DNA of 64,000 nucleotides, from positions 23,496,965 to 23,560,964 of the forward strand of contig CM033106.1 in NCBI GenBank assembly GCA_019321725.1, written 5' to 3'. Shown in pieces: positions 46,601-57,879 of the stretch. Source of the DNA: Paulownia fortunei (Eukaryota > Streptophyta > Magnoliopsida > Lamiales > Paulowniaceae). The position numbers were made by a program, and so were the translations under genes. The number at the start of each line of letters is the position of its first letter. Position 1 is the stretch's first letter. The notes beneath the pieces are model-generated. The model was not told where the DNA came from and ran no database searches. It saw nothing but the letters and a program-made list of their open reading frames with translations.

Positions 46601-46989
46601 AGCTTGTTGTGATAAAAAAGTACCTAGAGAATGTTACACTATCTCCCTTAGGCCAGATAAAAAAAGGTAGAGAAATCTTCTAGAACTAATAGAGCTCAAC
46701 CTTTTGAGATAGCCTGACTGATAGACAAAGATAAGGGTCGTGATGGTATAATGCCACGAGTTAAAGAGAATCGTATTCAGCCCAATAAAGAACATAAAAC
46801 GGTGGAATTAATTTTCTAAGACAATGCAAAAATTACACAAATTGGATCTTATTTAGATCCGGCAGTCAAGGTACAACTCGTAGAATTTTTAAAAGATAAT
46901 ATAGATATATTCGTGTGGGAAGCTATAGATTTTGAAGGAATACATCTAGATATTATTGTTAACAGACTAAATGTTGATCTACAAGCTAA

Positions 46990-47620
46990 TCCCATAAAAT
47001 AAAAAAAATATACTTTTGGGATGGAAATGAATATGATCATTGCAGAAGAGGTCAATAAGCTTTTGAGGCTGGGTATGTGGTAGAAATTCAAATTTATAGA
47101 ATGGTTGTCTAATATAGTATTGGTACCTAAACTGGCCAAAAAATGGAGAATTTGCACATATTTTATAGATCTCAATAAACCTTGCCTAAAGATCCTTACC
47201 CCCTACCGAGGATAGATCTCTTAGTTGATGCCACCATTGGATGCTCTCTATTTAGTATGATGGATGGTTTCCAAGGTTATCACCTAATTTTTATGGTAGA
47301 AGTAGATAGAGATAAAACATCTTTTGTTACTGAAAATAGGATTTAATGTTATTTGTTTATGCCATTAGGCTTAAAAAATGCAAGGTCCATATATCAAAGG
47401 TTGGTTAACCGTATATTTCGTACACTAATAGGTTCAAGTATGGAAGTTTATGTAGATGATATGTTGGTCAAGATTGGTCGAGAATCATATCACTTGGGTC
47501 ACTTGAAGACAACATTCGAGATCATGAAAACTTATGGAATGAAGCTTAATCCCCAAAAGTGTACGTTTGGTGTTGGTTTATCTCGCGATCCACGGATAAA
47601 AGTTTGCCATTTTTTTTAGT
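46990..47620 (+). pseudogene. Tat reverse transcriptase, degenerate
   Basis: Motifs in order: EWLSNIVLVPKLAKKWRIC (about 47100), YPLPRIDLLVD-like after a frameshift near 47190, MMDGFQGYH (about 47262), MPLGLKNARSIYQRLVNRIF (about 47360) and the catalytic YVDDMLVK (about 47450), which is intact. An in-frame TAA at 47343-47345 interrupts the palm. The thumb follows to about 47600. Confidence 0.9.
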
Positions 47621-47635
47621 ATTACGTAATATTAG

Positions 47636-48400
47636 ACTTTAAATGGATCGAGAAATGTGAAAGAGCTTTCCAAAATCTGAAGTTTTATCTCACTTCACCT
47701 CCATTATTATCTAAGCCTTAGGGAGCATAAAGTTTTTATCTATATTTGGGAGTATCTCCTAATGCAGTCAGCTTGGTGTTGGTTTGATCTGAAGGAACAT
47801 AATATCACCGTGTCTATTACATTAGTAAAATATTGCAAGGAGCTGAATGCAATTACTCTTTTATTGAAAAGTTGGTACTAACATTGGTGACAATCGCTCA
47901 AAAGTTACGACCCAACTTTCAATCACATCAGATTATAGTGCTAACTCATAGCCTTTGAAGCAGGTCCTCTCTAGACCCGAAAATTCTAGAGTTTAGTAAA
48001 GTGGTTTGTAGAACTCAAATAATTTGACTTTGAGTTTAAGAGTTGAAATGCAATACAAGCTCAAGTCTTGATAGATTTTGTAGTGGAAATGGTAGCTGAA
48101 GTTCCAAAAGATAATAAAAATCATTTATGGATCCTGCATGTAGATGGATCAGCTACTTCGCTAGGGGGTGGAGCAAGTATATTATTACAAGGACCTGAAG
48201 ATTTCGAAATTAAAATTGCAAATAAATTGGAATTCCATGTAACTAATAATGAAGCAGAATACGAGGCCTTAATATCTAAATTGCAGGTTATCTTGGAATC
48301 TAAAGTACGATCTATGAACGTGTATACCAATTCACAACTTGTCGCTATGCAGGTTAATGGTACGTATGATGTCGGAAAAATACCTTGGTATAATACTTGA
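47636..48400 (+). pseudogene. Dual RNase H region (gypsy type, then archaeal type)
   Basis: The first RNase H reads FKWIEKCERAFQNLK (about 47640), YLGVSPNAVSLVLV and YYISKILQGAECNYS, with stops at several points. The second (48068-48400) is an open frame with ILHVDGSATSLGGGA, VTNNEAEYEALI and VYTNSQLVAMQVNGTY. It belongs to the archaeal-type RNase H gained by the Tat lineage. In the second domain the D of VDGS and the E of NEAEYEA are retained, while the usual SDSQ reads TNSQ, so one acidic residue is changed. Confidence 0.88.
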
Positions 48401-48929
48401 GAAAAGTCAAACAATTAAGAAAGTTATTCTATTATTTGCAGATCCATCAAATTTCCATAGAAGAGAACTGGCGAGCAAATGCTCTTTCAAAAGTAGCAAA
48501 CATGTTAGCCAGGGTGAAAACCTGTCAGATCACCTTACTCGTTTCAGATCTTCCCTCTATAATGTCTGGAAAAAAACCTTATATCTCGAGGATATGAGAA
48601 AAATCCATTATCAATGTCCGAAAAAGACTACTTGAATCAACAATCTAAAAAAGATCTTAATTGGACGTCCCAAAAGACCTCATATCTCAAATATATCTAA
48701 GAAAGAACAAACTATGTCGGATGGCGGCTCTTAAGTGGATAATAGAGAATCCCAGATCTTACAAGTCCAACAGAAGCCAAACTGGATGATGGAGTTAATG
48801 GACTATCTTTAAGAAAAACTGTTACCAGAAGACCCAAACAAAACCTGAAAGATAACTCCAAGAGCAAGTTGTTTTATAATTTTGGGAGGCCGATTGTATA
48901 AGAGATCAATTAAGGGACTCTTTTTGAAG

Positions 48930-50000
48930 TGTTTGTCACCCGATAAAACATTTTATGTGATGTTGGAGATATATGCTGGTAGTTGTGGAAACCACGCAGA
49001 GGGAGATCCTTAGGTTTAAAGATATTGAGACAGGGATACTTCTGGCTGACCTTAAAGAGAGACGCAACAGAGTTTGTGAAAAATTATAAACAATGTCAAA
49101 AGTACACACGATTAATACATCAACCAGCGACTTCACTTGAGTTCATTCAGGTCGCATCCATTTAATTGTTGAGGAATCGATATAATGGGGCCATTTTCTC
49201 CAACTTATGCATAAAAGAAGTTGATCATAGTGGCCGTTGAATATTTTAGTAAATGTATAGAGGTAAAAGAGTCGAGTAAGATTACTGAAGTGGTTATGAT
49301 CAATTTCTTATGGATAGTTTGTAGATTTGGGATCGCAATGGTTTTAATTTCAAATAATGGAGTTCAATTCAGAGGTCAAAAATATATATCTTGGTGTAAA
49401 GAATTATGTGTTCAGCAAAATTTCACCTATGTGGAAAACCCACAGGCAATTGGGCAAGTGGAGGTGTCATACAAAATTATTCTACAGAACCTAAAGACCA
49501 GGCTTATAGAAGCAAAATCTTATTTGGTAGAAGAGCTGTACTATGGGCCTATCGTACGACCTCGCGGAGCTCAACTAGGGAAACCCATTTTACATTGTGT
49601 ATGGATATGAAGTCATAATACCTGCTGAAATAGGTGAAAAAACACAAAGGGTGGTTAACTATCATCCTACACAAAATTCAGAATCGCGACGTTTGGATTT
49701 GGGTACTATTGAAGAAAAAAGAGAGCAAGCTCATATTCGACTTTTACAATGGAAAAACGAAATGATTAGAAGTCATAAAAAAATATGAGAAGAAAAAACT
49801 TGCCAAGTAGGAGATCTAGTTTTAAGAAAAGCTCATATCACAACATATATTGGTAAACTAGATCCAAACTGGGAAAAACCATACAAGATCATCAAGATCA
49901 AAGAATGGGGTATATCAATTTCAAGATCTATAAGGTCGAGTTCTACCCCGACCATGGAATGTGCAAAACTTAAGAAAATTCTATCCTTGATTATCTCTCA
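48930..50000 (+). pseudogene. Tat integrase and pol C-terminus, degenerate
   Basis: The zinc-binding region ends in FVKNYKQCQKYTRLIHQP (about 49075). The core shows DIMGPFSP (first catalytic Asp, about 49180), ISNNGVQFRG (about 49350), where the second catalytic Asp is Asn, and QAIGQVEV with the Glu (about 49450). After a frameshift near 49560 the C-terminal part continues with GYEVIIPAEIG, DPNWEKPYKIIKIKEWG and a final PTMECAKLKKI near 49970. That ends pol; no chromodomain is seen, as expected for Tat. Stops are present at 49162 and elsewhere. Confidence 0.88.
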
Positions 50001-50299
50001 GATATAAATCATGTGATAAGGATAAAAAAAAATTAATAAATTCTCGTAGATTTGGAGGGGATTCCCTCAAATCTTCACAAAGTATTTTGGATGTACCTCT
50101 CTTGTAATCATATCTATGAAAAATACTTTTGCATAACCTAAAAATTTAGGTCATCTAGCTCTTGTTGAACTTCATTTTATTTATGATCATCAACAAATTA
50201 ACGCAATAAAAGAATCGTGCACGATGAAAAGGGTAATACAAAAGGCATATCATTATTCACAAAATAAAGAGTTACATATGATAATAATTTATTTCAATG

Positions 50300-52265
50300 A
50301 GAAGTGTTAATTGTCGTTTGAAAGACAAGCTAGCAAAAAAAAAAAAACAAGGAACTCACTAAACTTAATTTGAACAAAGGAAAACAAGAAGATATCTCCA
50401 TATGCACTTAAGTTAATGTTATCTTGAAAACTAGACTCTACATTCATATCTCCCCATTTTTTCCTATTAACCTTTGTTTCGACATCAATAAAAAAGCTAA
50501 ACTCATCATTGTCAATAGGCAGATCTACGACCGCAGGGTAATCCTTAAGATCTGTTGTCTTAGATGGATCCAAAAGACCTAAGTCAAACCCTTGCAAAAG
50601 CTACCGACCTTTTAAAATCACGAGCTCCAGCAAATTTTACCTCACGAATTAAATCTGGTACTCTTTTGATTGTAAAACTACTCTTTTCCCAAAGCTTTCT
50701 TGAAATCCAAAGCTTTATCTCTCTTTGATCTCTCCTCATCTAATTGATTCAGGGTAATAGATAATTGCTCCTCAATATTTGCCCGACGACGATCTTTCTC
50801 CGCTACACTATTCTTGTAGGTCTCTTCATTTTCCTTTAGAGTTTTCTCCTTGGCTTGCAACTGATCTTATAGGTCAGCAAGCATTTTTCTACTGAATTAC
50901 AATGCTCTTCAATAGAGATATTCTTGCTCCTCCAGTAAGCACATTATAAAGATGTTTGATGAAAATGTGTTATACCCTGCATATAAATACATGTTGATTA
51001 TAAATTTATACAAATTTAATAAGAGAAATGACAATTACAGAGTTATACAAGTTTTACCTAGATCATACAATGAGATCCATACTCTTTCAACTTAGAAAAA
51101 TGAACATGAGCTAAGGTAAGTTGATTCTCTTTTAGTAGACATGCCTTATATAACTTAAAGGAGTCCTATCCGACTTGATTTTTTACCACCGAGCACTTTG
51201 ATGTTATCTTCCAATTAAGGAATTAGCCTTTGAACCCCCTCCACCAGAGTGAATAGAAGATTATTTAATTTGCTTATGTACTTTCTCCCACGCCACCTCA
51301 TGATCTGTCAGGATCAGCTGGAGTAAAATTATCCAGATACTCTCCCATTCCAAATGCTTCTTCAAATTTACTTTCAATGTGAAGTCGCTCACCACACCAA
51401 CTCTCATGAGAATCTTTAGAGTCATGTGTATGTGAATCAATATGTTTAGATTTTTTTTCCTTCTTGCTTTGTCCATAAGAATTTATGCTGTAATGAGATT
51501 TTTTATTTGATCTTGTCAACCTAATTGACCATCATCCTTACTCTTCACCTCCACAAACTGTAAGACACTTTCCACTTATGTCCGACATCTTTTAAAAGTA
51601 ACCTAGAGAGTGATGCACCTAGAATTGAGGCTCCGAGACTAGGGTAAGAACCACTAGGCAAAGTAGGAATTTCTAATTGGTTGGGGGCAGACAAAATAAG
51701 AACTTCTAGAGTGGACGATGATTGTTCTTTCGCCATTAGTGTTGTATTCTTCTCCCTAATTCTGTTTGCAATCTTAGTGTTGCATGTCGCCATCTCTACA
51801 AAAATAAACAATGATCATCATACCAATGTTAAAAAAAGTTGCATATATAGTAATTGAACTACCCAATAGATCTATTTACCAATAGACGGTCCATGAGCAA
51901 TATCTGCAAGATTCAATCTAGTCAACTTTGTACCAAAGAGTAGTTAGTCTCTCTACGAACCCCTCATCCCAAGTCCCTTCTCCTAGGTTCATAGGATATC
52001 GTTTGCTAAATCTCTAATCTCTGCAAACCGTCCATGCCTATCAGAAAGGACTTTAATGAATAAGAATCCTATTTCCAAGAACTAAGTGGGGTAGGAAGGT
52101 TTGTAAGAAACCTACAACCTGGTCGAGCAGTTATATAATAATAACCTCTTTCACTATACCTCTTAGATACAGTAACCGAATATAAAATCCAAAAGTGCTC
52201 AATACTAGCTCGACCCCAAACAAACCATAAGATACAAAAAGATAATATATGATGAATAGCAATAG
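50300..52265 (-). pseudogene. Antisense ORF of the Tat element, distal part
   Basis: Read on the minus strand from 52265, an open stretch gives SFCILWFVWGRASIEHFW and YYYITARPGCRFLTNLP (to about 52075), then RHGRFAEIRDLANDIL after a frameshift. Further down come a Lys/Ser/His-rich part (51261-51519), a charged coiled-coil (50678-50860, with RRANIEEQLSITLNQLDEER) and a C-terminal part (50307-50597). Antisense ORFs after pol are known in Tat elements and resemble the putative gypsy-type transposon family (Transposase_28-like). Their role is unknown. The N-terminal part lies beyond the solo LTR. Confidence 0.7.
52261..52265. repeat. Left target-site duplication AATAG
   Basis: AATAG immediately precedes the solo LTR and recurs at 55166-55170. 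Confidence 0.95.
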
Positions 52266-55165
52266 TGTAACACCCTCATTACTACACAACTAGATATATA
52301 TTATAATTTAACATGATAGAACCTGTGTGCATGCATGGAATATTTTTTTTTGTAACACTTTAAGAAAAGATATATCACTTCTTACATGCACAACCCTATT
52401 TAAAATACTTTCTAACACATGTCATGTATATAGCAGGATCGGTATTTATATAAAAGCACAACACTCACAAAGACCCAATATTTACATACTTATTTACAGT
52501 AAAGTTTTAAAAACAAGATATAGTACCAGTCTAAAAATATAATAAAACAGACTCAAAATATAACAAGCCAACAAAATAGCCCAACAGGTCGTCATCCATG
52601 TACACACTCTCTCAGACACCTGTAGGAGCTCTAACCGCCGCCCAGCCAATAAAAGATACTTCAGGTATCGTCGTACTCACTTACAATGCATAAACTATAT
52701 GAGTTAATGCTCAACAAGTAAAGATTATGCATGTAAAAGAATAATCCACAATATTAAGTCATGCAACTCAAAATGCTATGCTCACAATGTAATTTTATGC
52801 ATCAAAATATTTCTCTCAAAATTATTTCTTTCTTGGACCCCTGACCAACGCTACTATCCCATGCACCGAAAAAGAGCTCTGTACACCGCCATAATCTAAT
52901 GGCCAATAATCATATAAGCATGCAAATTCATACATACTCATATGCATGCAAATCCATGCACGCGAACCTGCAAATCCATGCATAAAACCATGCAAATCCA
53001 TGCATGCTTCGGTGCACTAGTAGTGGTCAGCAAAATATTTTCCTTTCTCTGAATCATGACGTGCAATGCAAGATTTATCACAATACTCGTATATGATGTA
53101 TGCACATGCTAATGACAATGCTCATGTATGTATGCTCAATGGAGAGCCCTCTACTATACACATATGATTTATGATATTATATATAATTCACACATCTACT
53201 ATGTCTATGCATTGTAGTTGCAAATGAATCTTTACTTACCTTTCACTTGGTTGGTGGCTTAGTCTAAATTTGTTTAGTATTCCTCTCCAACCTTAGATGT
53301 AAAATAGCCTGTAATATTACCCAACATCAAGCACTATTCCCAATTTGGTAAGTTAAAAGCACAAAATCTCATATTAGACCTTAAACACCAAGCTATAAGC
53401 TAACAATCAAGCTTTCACAAACTAGAACCCAATATAGCCCCTCAAATACCTCAATTTCTCATCTTAAATACATGCAAACATCATGTAATTGAAGTATTAT
53501 AAATCTAATAGCATGTGCCTAATTGTTAACACTCAATAGCATCATGTCTAGGTTGAAACATGCTAAGTGATCAAATGTGGCAAATTCACATTTTCATATT
53601 TCCTTGCTGTCAAGTTTAGTTACATGATAATTTTAACATTCCTAAACATATCCAATCACCCCCAAATTTTTACCACACTTAGACAACATGTATATAAATG
53701 TAACCATATCATAGAATAGCTAAAAATTATGGATATAGCTTTCCAAGTTCAGCTCTCTTCACGACATACTGAAACAGATTGTTTCCTACCGTAACAGTTT
53801 TGCACACTTCATGACATTAATGGTTTTGACACAATTAAGTATATTCAATCACTCCAAAATTTTTACCATACTTAGATAACATATATAAGGAGACAACCAG
53901 GTCATAATATTACCAAAAATAATGGATTTAGCTCCCTTAATTCAGTTTCTTTCACAGCACACCAAAACAGATTTTGCTATTTTGGCAGTTTGAGTGTTTC
54001 TCCAATATCATTCTCTATTTCAATTTCCAACTGATAAAACTTCATTCCAATACTCTTAAATCATATATGGTCATGTAAATGGTAATAATTATAGGTTTTA
54101 TTCAACATACCATACACTTTTGAAGCCTAAAACACAAGAAAATAGTAAGATGACAGTTTCTGCCACAAGTATTTTCTATTAAGTGTTTGTCATCAAAAAT
54201 CCTTTCTTTGTGCACCAAAGTCTAACTAAAAACTTCCTAACACTTTTATAAGAGATATTGAAAGCTTAATAAACAATAAAACCATTCATAATAATCAGAA
54301 AATCAAAGGCAAAATCGTAGATAAGTGTTACCTATGCAGATTTTGAGGTTAACTTGATGGTAATCACTTCTCCTTTGCTTTTCTTGCTTTTATTTCAACT
54401 TGGAATCGATTTGGATCACTTGGAGACCTTAAGGTGTGTGTTTGAAGATGAAAATGGCTGAAATGAGGGTCTGATCGTTGCTTAAGGGTGAAAGGGTTGA
54501 GGTGTTAGCTTGAGATGTTAGCTTAAACTTAATAAGAAAGCATGAGGTGGCAAGTGAATAGCAAATCTGATTTTCTCCCTTATCTTGCAGCCCTAATCTT
54601 ATGTGTCTAACCTATTTTTATTTGGTTGCAACCTATCTTAGTCACCATTCATTCCCATAGTTATTTCCTATGTCCGTTCATTCGATCTCCAAACCCATTT
54701 ATATTCGATTCTTAATGAAATATCAAGTTTGCATTTCTAAAATCATATGCATATATGGGCCTTGTAATAGGACACTTAAATCATATTATATCATGTCTAA
54801 TATCCCAAGTATGTTAATTTACAAATATATACTTTTGAAATAACTTGATCAAATCCAATTAAACCGTATAAACTTACTAGTAACACTTTTACACTTCCAA
54901 AATTATAACCTATATATCCCATCTATATCTAATATTGATCCACCTCATTTTCTTCTTATTTCAATATAAAATCAACTACTTAGATTAGAAAATTCAATAA
55001 CTAATACCGTGCAAGAACTTCAGAATTAAGTTTAATATTCAAGAATATCGTATAAAATGAAATAAATTATGCAATGTCAATAGAAATGCAAATAGCATAT
55101 AAAATTAACACGTAATGCATGAATCATATTTAACCATGTGAGTAGTAAGAGGCTCAGGTATCACA
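52266..55165 (+). mobile_element. Solo LTR, 2.9 kb, inside the antisense ORF
   Basis: Starts TGTAACACCCTCATT and ends CAGGTATCACA, with canonical TG...CA. It is flanked by perfect AATAG duplications. No coding region, primer site or second LTR is present, so it is a solo LTR left by recombination. A truncated copy in opposite orientation sits at 44395-46290. The length and TGTAACACCC start suggest a Ty3/gypsy family, but no internal region exists here to prove it. Confidence 0.93.
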
Positions 55166-55170
55166 AATAG
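55166..55170. repeat. Right target-site duplication AATAG
   Basis: Matches 52261-52265 exactly and defines the right border of the solo LTR. Confidence 0.95.
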
Positions 55171-55645
55171 GGACAAGTTGAGCTCGGCAAACTTCGAGCC
55201 CTCCTAGAATGTGTTCTACTGGCACAACTAAAGAAAATTGGAGCTCTGCCTCTAACATCTTAAGATAAAAAGTAATGCAACCCGCATGAGGCTTATGTAT
55301 CATATCTTGAGAACTATGAATCACGATTTCAAACTCTGGGGTAATGAAATATCTTTCTCTTAACTGATCTATATCTTGACTGGTAACAAATTTTGGTGTT
55401 CTCTAACAGCCTCAACATCCTCAGATGTTTTTTAAAGGGCCTGGACATTTTGGGTGCAGATTTTGACTTACCCACGACCCTTGATGACAAAACATGTTCC
55501 TTATCATTGGAGGATTAGATGTCGTAGCAATATTTTTTTCTAAAGCTGAACTAGAAGACGAAAGATTAGATGCATTTTCATTCAGTTTCTCAGACACAGG
55601 TTTTAGAACATTCAACGACTTCTTAGAAGAATCGCTTGGCTCCAT
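55171..55645 (-). pseudogene. Antisense ORF of the Tat element, N-terminal part
   Basis: Starts with a Met at 55645 (MEPSDSSKKS) in a Ser-rich leader. After a frameshift near 55420 it reads QDIDQLRERYFITPEFEIV and HKPHAGCITFYLKMLEAEL up to the solo LTR. The second part has the layout of the conserved head of Tat antisense-ORF proteins. With the LTR and one AATAG removed, the codons at the junction continue in frame into the part at 52265, so this was one gene. Confidence 0.72.
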
Positions 55646-56108
55646 ACAACCATAATATAATTTCTCAAGAAAAATTCAATTATAAGATCAAAAATTCCTA
55701 AAGGGAACACGAGGATAAATTATAAAAGAAAAAAAAATAGGGTCTAACCTTGGTAAAACAGAAAATACCACTAAAAAAAATGTTGAAAAAACTTTTAAAT
55801 CAAAATATATATGCAAATGGCCTCTTGAACTTCTCAGCCCTTTTTGTTGCAAATCAAGGCTTGATTGAAGCCTAAATATTTCCAAACCAAGAGTAGACGT
55901 ATAGACATACATTCTCAAAAAGCTGCAGTAATTAAGTCATCGTTTCCTTCACCCTCCACGTGGGTTAAATTAAAACATAATAAATAAACAAATAAATAGT
56001 ATGTATATATATAATAAAATGAATAATGAAATATATATACTTGTCATAACCTTGATACACTCCTCATGAAAATACAGTTGAAAATTTCAAAACTTTCCTT
56101 TTTTTCTT

Positions 56109-56126
56109 GAGAATGGGGAATAATAA
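56109..56126 (+). other. Polypurine tract of the Tat element
   Basis: GAGAATGGGGAATAATAA lies directly before the 3' LTR, as expected for the plus-strand primer. Confidence 0.75.
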
Positions 56127-56458
56127 TGTGGGATATAAATACCATATATAAATTTATCAAGTTGTCCATGACAAATGAGATCCAATTTAAGAGCCTAATA
56201 GATCGGGTTGACTCGATTTAAGTCCAACCATGACTCATAAACCTGGTTGTACATGACACTTATCAGTCATAGTCCAAGTATTATAATACATGTATACTTA
56301 ATTAACCAAAAGGCCACACGTGACAACTTTCTTTTCTATAAATACTCAAAAGAACAATGTACAAAAAAAGAAAAAAAAAGAAGAGAAAAATCACATATTC
56401 ACTTCCACACACATCAAGTCTTATAGATCTTTGTGATCCAACAACTCTAGTTGAATCA
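56127..56458 (+). repeat. 3' LTR of the Tat element
   Basis: Aligns with 43193-43518. It contains a good TATA box, TATAAATA (56337-56344), where the 5' LTR has the decayed GTAAATAC. Confidence 0.92.
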
Positions 56459-57060
56459 AAACCTAGACTATATTAATTAACGAATAATGGTTTGTCTGAA
56501 GTCCAAAAATGTCTAATAACTCCACTAGGAAAAACTTCAAACACATTTGACCTTTTCTAATGGTTTACTAAGAACCCAAAAATGAAGAAATAAGGAAGTT
56601 AAATTTCTTTTGTACCCCTGCTTCCTTGCACTCCTAAAAATAAGTGTTGCTCAATATTTTCCTTTATTCTTCATGTATGTATAAGTTAACACCATTTAAA
56701 TTGCAGCATAATGAAGTTTTCTTTTAACTTTTAGTTTCTCATCTAACCAGCCTTTTATTTTTCTATTAATTAACTTACCCATGTAAAATAAAACTTGAAA
56801 GAAAAGAAAAGATGCAGCATATTTCAAAATTGAAAATTAGCCAAAGTAAATGATACGTTAGTTGTATATGAGTTTGTATATCATCTCTAGCCACAATATG
56901 TTCAAAATATAGGGCAAATGATGGCTGAAAAACTAGATAATTTCATTCATCAGGCATAAAAAAAAAACACAAAATGTCAGGCCTTTACAATAATTAAAAA
57001 ACACATAAACTTGACCCATATATATACATACAACATTATCCTATAGATACTCACAACAAT
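56459..57060. other. Spacer
   Basis: No gene or repeat end recognised. Confidence 0.6.
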
Positions 57061-57064
57061 AACC

Positions 57065-57245
57065 TAACTAAGTGAGGATGTACTCTAGAGAATGTGTGCT
57101 TGAATTTTATCATTTGTGCCATCTGAGAGATTTGGTGGAGCACTGAACAAGCATCACTCAAAATCTCTTCATCACTTGAGTGTATAAGTTGCTAAAGAAT
57201 TGGAAGTTCAGGCCTCGTCTATACATTAAGCAAATAATGTCACAT
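57065..57245 (-). pseudogene. Importin-alpha ARM-repeat fragment
   Basis: The minus strand reads RPELPIL, a TAG stop, then QLIHSSDEEILSDACSVL. After a one-base frame change it gives LSDGTNDKIQA. This is the conserved ARM-repeat region of importin-alpha, the nuclear-localisation-signal receptor, in which ...ACWALSYLSDGTNDKIQ is nearly invariant. Only about 55 residues remain, with a stop and a frameshift, so it is a dead fragment. No flanking exons, intron borders or poly(A) tail are visible, so I cannot say whether it came by retroposition or by capture into an element. Confidence 0.8.
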
Positions 57246-57344
57246 GAAATTCTCCTCGTGGTTCATAATTAATCAAAAGTATATTTATTACTCAAAGTTA
57301 GGTGATATGGAGCATCTAATTGCTACCCTTCGAAATACATGTTC

Positions 57345-57713
57345 TAAGGTCTACGCCATTTTATTTAGGTCAAACTTGACCCGGATCCTCCCCGTGGTGT
57401 AAAAGGCAAAACTCATCTGTCAATGCTAGTGACAGAGATACATGGTTCCGACTCAAGTATGTCATATGATTACCTCACATGGTCAAACACTATAAATACC
57501 ACAACTTTCTAAATATAAAAGGGTGATTTTCTAATTTAAGTAGGATTTTCTTAACTTATCTGACCTTCATTATTGAGGTCGGAGAGTTTTTGTAGGGCTG
57601 ATCCCAACAACCCTAACTAGTGTTTGTGCTTTTAGAACTTAAGATAAAGAAATGATCAGAGATCAAATTGATTTTGAACCCATAATAATTGATTAGAGAA
57701 TACAATCCAATCA
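57345..57713 (+). repeat. Probable 5' LTR of a second Tat-like element
   Basis: The segment has a TATA box (CTATAAATACC near 57490) and, near 57570, GAGGTCGGAGAGTTTTTGTAGG, a style common near the end of Tat LTRs. It is followed by a degraded primer site. The left border is not defined and no 3' partner lies in the window. Confidence 0.5.
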
Positions 57714-57715
57714 AT

Positions 57716-57733
57716 TAGCCCCATTTGTGGAAA
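57716..57733 (+). other. Degraded primer site of the second Tat-like element
   Basis: TAGCCCCATTTGTGGAAA matches the primer site at 43521 in 13 of 18 positions and lies just after the probable LTR. Confidence 0.5.
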
Positions 57734-57879
57734 GTAAATTGTAAACAAAGAACATGGCAAGAACTCCTTAGAAAAATAAAGGGTTTCACTGTTTTCTTCT
57801 TCCCCATCTCACTCTCTACAACCAGCTTCGAGACAGGTCCTAACAGATTATGTTATCTAGATGACATAGGAAGAACTTC

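Larger units (their letters stand above)
43193..56458 (+). mobile_element. Ty3/gypsy element of the Tat type, 13.3 kb, with two nested LTRs
   Basis: LTRs at 43193-43518 and 56127-56458 flank an internal region with gag, protease, reverse transcriptase, two RNase H domains and integrase on the plus strand, then an antisense ORF before the 3' LTR. The second, archaeal-type RNase H and the antisense ORF place it in the Tat lineage. The primer site resembles the tRNA-Asp type. Removing the two nested LTR copies leaves about 8.5 kb. Many stops and frameshifts make it inactive. No clear target duplication is seen. Confidence 0.93.
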
